Shown piece after piece: positions 4,995 through 5,869 of a stretch of DNA of 5,869 nt. This stretch comes from Candidatus Falkowiibacteriota bacterium (lineage in GTDB: Bacteria; Patescibacteriota; Patescibacteriia; UBA2591; JABMQE01), in contig JABMQE010000014.1 of the NCBI GenBank assembly GCA_013203415.1, forward strand, positions 1-5,869, in the 5' to 3' direction. Made by a program: the position numbers and the translations under genes. The notes under the pieces are model-generated. The model saw only the letters and a list, made by a program, of their open reading frames with translations, was not told the DNA's origin and searched no databases. Numbering within the stretch: the first letter of the stretch is position 1; each line of letters opens with the position of its first letter.

Positions 4995-5762
4995 ATGAAG
5001 CAAACCATCAAAAATCGAAAAGGCCAGAACCTAGTTGTTTTAGTTGAACAAACTCAAAGTCAAAAAGGACTCGCCTTTGTCATGCATGGTCTTGGCGGTT
5101 TTAAAGAACAAGTCCACATCCAAACAATAGCCGAAAGTTTCAAGGAAAACAGCTATACTGTAGTTCGATTCGATACCACTAACACCTTCGGTGAAAGCGG
5201 CGGTAAGTATGAAGATGCAACCACAACAAATTACTACGAAGATTTAGAAGATGTTATTAGTTGGTCATCAAAACAAACTTGGTATCAAGAACCTTTTTGC
5301 TTAATTGGCCATAGTTTGGGTGGCGGCTGCACTGTTTTGTATGCTGAAAATTATCCAAACAAAGTTAAGGCCTTAGCGCCGATTTCCACTGTTGTCTCTG
5401 GCAAGCTACGCTTTGAGGCCCATTCAAAAAAAGAATTAGATGAATGGCAGAAAACAGGTTGGCAAATCAGAGAAAGCACATCAAAACCAGGAGTGCTTAA
5501 AAAACTGCCGTGGTCTCACATGGAAGATTGTTTAGAATATGATTTACTCAAAAAAGCAGATAGATTAACCATGCCCGTGTTGCTTATCGTAGGCGAGAAC
5601 GATAAAAGCACTCCGCTCAAACATCAAAAGATCTTATACGATAAACTTCCAAGTAAAAAGGAACTGCATATTATAAAAGGCGCTGAGCACACTTTTCGTG
5701 AGAAACATCATCTCCAAGAAATCAAAGAGATATTTAATAATTGGATAAAAAAGTTAGATTAA
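4995..5762 (+). CDS. Alpha/beta hydrolase (serine esterase-like)
   Basis: This encodes 255 residues of the alpha/beta-hydrolase fold. After the first strands comes the oxyanion-hole segment MHGLGGFKEQ (30-39). The nucleophile elbow GHSLGGG gives Ser107. The acid is Asp203 in VGENDKSTP, and the base is His232 in GAEHTF, so the triad is complete and correctly spaced. Residues about 135-190 form a Lys/Glu-rich helical cap over the site. The protein resembles dienelactone-hydrolase and feruloyl-esterase-like members (Hydrolase_4 type), acting on an ester or similar small substrate that cannot be named from sequence. No signal peptide is seen, so it should be cytosolic. It starts 53 nt after the HD gene on the same strand; no strong separate promoter is visible, although TATAAA occurs in the intergenic hairpin loop. 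No Shine-Dalgarno sequence precedes the ATG. Confidence 0.92.
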   Translation: MKQTIKNRKGQNLVVLVEQTQSQKGLAFVMHGLGGFKEQVHIQTIAESFKENSYTVVRFDTTNTFGESGGKYEDATTTNYYEDLEDVISWSSKQTWYQEPFCLIGHSLGGGCTVLYAENYPNKVKALAPISTVVSGKLRFEAHSKKELDEWQKTGWQIRESTSKPGVLKKLPWSHMEDCLEYDLLKKADRLTMPVLLIVGENDKSTPLKHQKILYDKLPSKKELHIIKGAEHTFREKHHLQEIKEIFNNWIKKLD

Positions 5763-5766
5763 ACTT

Positions 5767-5807
5767 TGTTACGTACCTGCCTGCCGGCAGGCAAGGCATG
5801 TTACGTA
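5767..5807. repeat. Palindromic element between 9-bp direct repeats
   Basis: TGTTACGTA occurs at 5767-5775 and again at 5799-5807. Between the copies lie 23 nt built around a perfect 16-bp palindrome TGCCTGCCGGCAGGCA (5778-5793). The arrangement has the shape of a short palindromic insertion with a target duplication, 5 nt after the hydrolase stop. Confidence 0.7.
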
Positions 5808-5810
5808 GCA

Positions 5811-5833
5811 TAGGGGCCCCGTCGGGGCCCCTA
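5811..5833. repeat. Perfect 10-bp GC-rich hairpin
   Basis: TAGGGGCCCC (5811-5820), loop GTC, and GGGGCCCCTA (5824-5833) form a perfect stem. A third half-copy, AGGCCCCTAT (5836-5845), can compete for the left arm. It could act as a bidirectional terminator or a 3'-end protector of the plus-strand transcript, but no clear U-run follows. The rest of the window to 5869 shows no gene. Confidence 0.65.
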
Positions 5834-5869
5834 CGAGGCCCCTATCTTTACAAAAATAAAAACAGGACC

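Noticed and set aside
4800..5003. Minus-strand frame spanning the HD end and the intergenic gap
   Set aside because: It overlaps the coding end of the HD gene, and the translation has no domain or plausible start signal.
1..5869. A new defence or mobile gene system
   Set aside because: All genes here are recognisable translation or hydrolase families, and no transposase, nuclease-toxin pair, reverse transcriptase or phage gene is seen. The unusual signals are short repeats and sequence divergence, not a multi-gene system.

Overview
The window looks like chromosomal DNA of a small-genome, AT-rich bacterium, most plausibly a member of the Candidate Phyla Radiation (Patescibacteria). This is inference from three things: protein character (a degenerate DHH-family protein beside infB, a compact 692-residue IF-2), translation starts with no Shine-Dalgarno sequence at any gene, and many short GC-rich palindromic repeats scattered between and even inside genes. 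All stops used are TAA or TAG, so UGA recoding cannot be judged.

Layout. A minus-strand block runs from a divergent promoter region near 1955 down to 1. It holds a DHH/NrnA-like phosphoesterase-fold protein, a promoter at the end of that gene, a tRNA-Ile with anticodon UAU, a two-helix small membrane protein, a tRNA-Ala(UGC) that begins at the base after that protein's stop codon, and a palindromic-repeat cluster that includes a broken copy of the tRNA-Ala T arm. A plus-strand block starts from the same 1955-2168 region. It holds infB (translation initiation factor IF-2), then 7 nt later an HD-domain metal-dependent phosphohydrolase, then 53 nt later an alpha/beta hydrolase. The window ends in two strong palindromes.

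How the genes fit together. The content is mainly translation (IF-2 and two tRNAs) plus house-cleaning hydrolases. In many bacteria a DHH/NrnA-family gene lies downstream of infB; here it lies upstream and divergent, and it has lost several catalytic residues. infB and the HD gene are probably co-transcribed. The alpha/beta hydrolase may be read through from them.

The most notable signals are: (1) the DHH protein with three substituted metal-site residues and no glycine-rich DHHA1 motif; (2) a near-consensus promoter whose -10 box contains the ATG usually expected as that gene's start; (3) tRNA-Ile(UAU), an uncommon bacterial solution for AUA codons; (4) short palindromic elements that appear to have inserted into or beside tRNA sequence, into the infB reading frame, and between 9-bp direct repeats; and (5) octamer tandem repeats just 5' of two start codons. 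I see no CRISPR array, transposase, toxin-antitoxin pair, phage gene or clear new multi-gene system.
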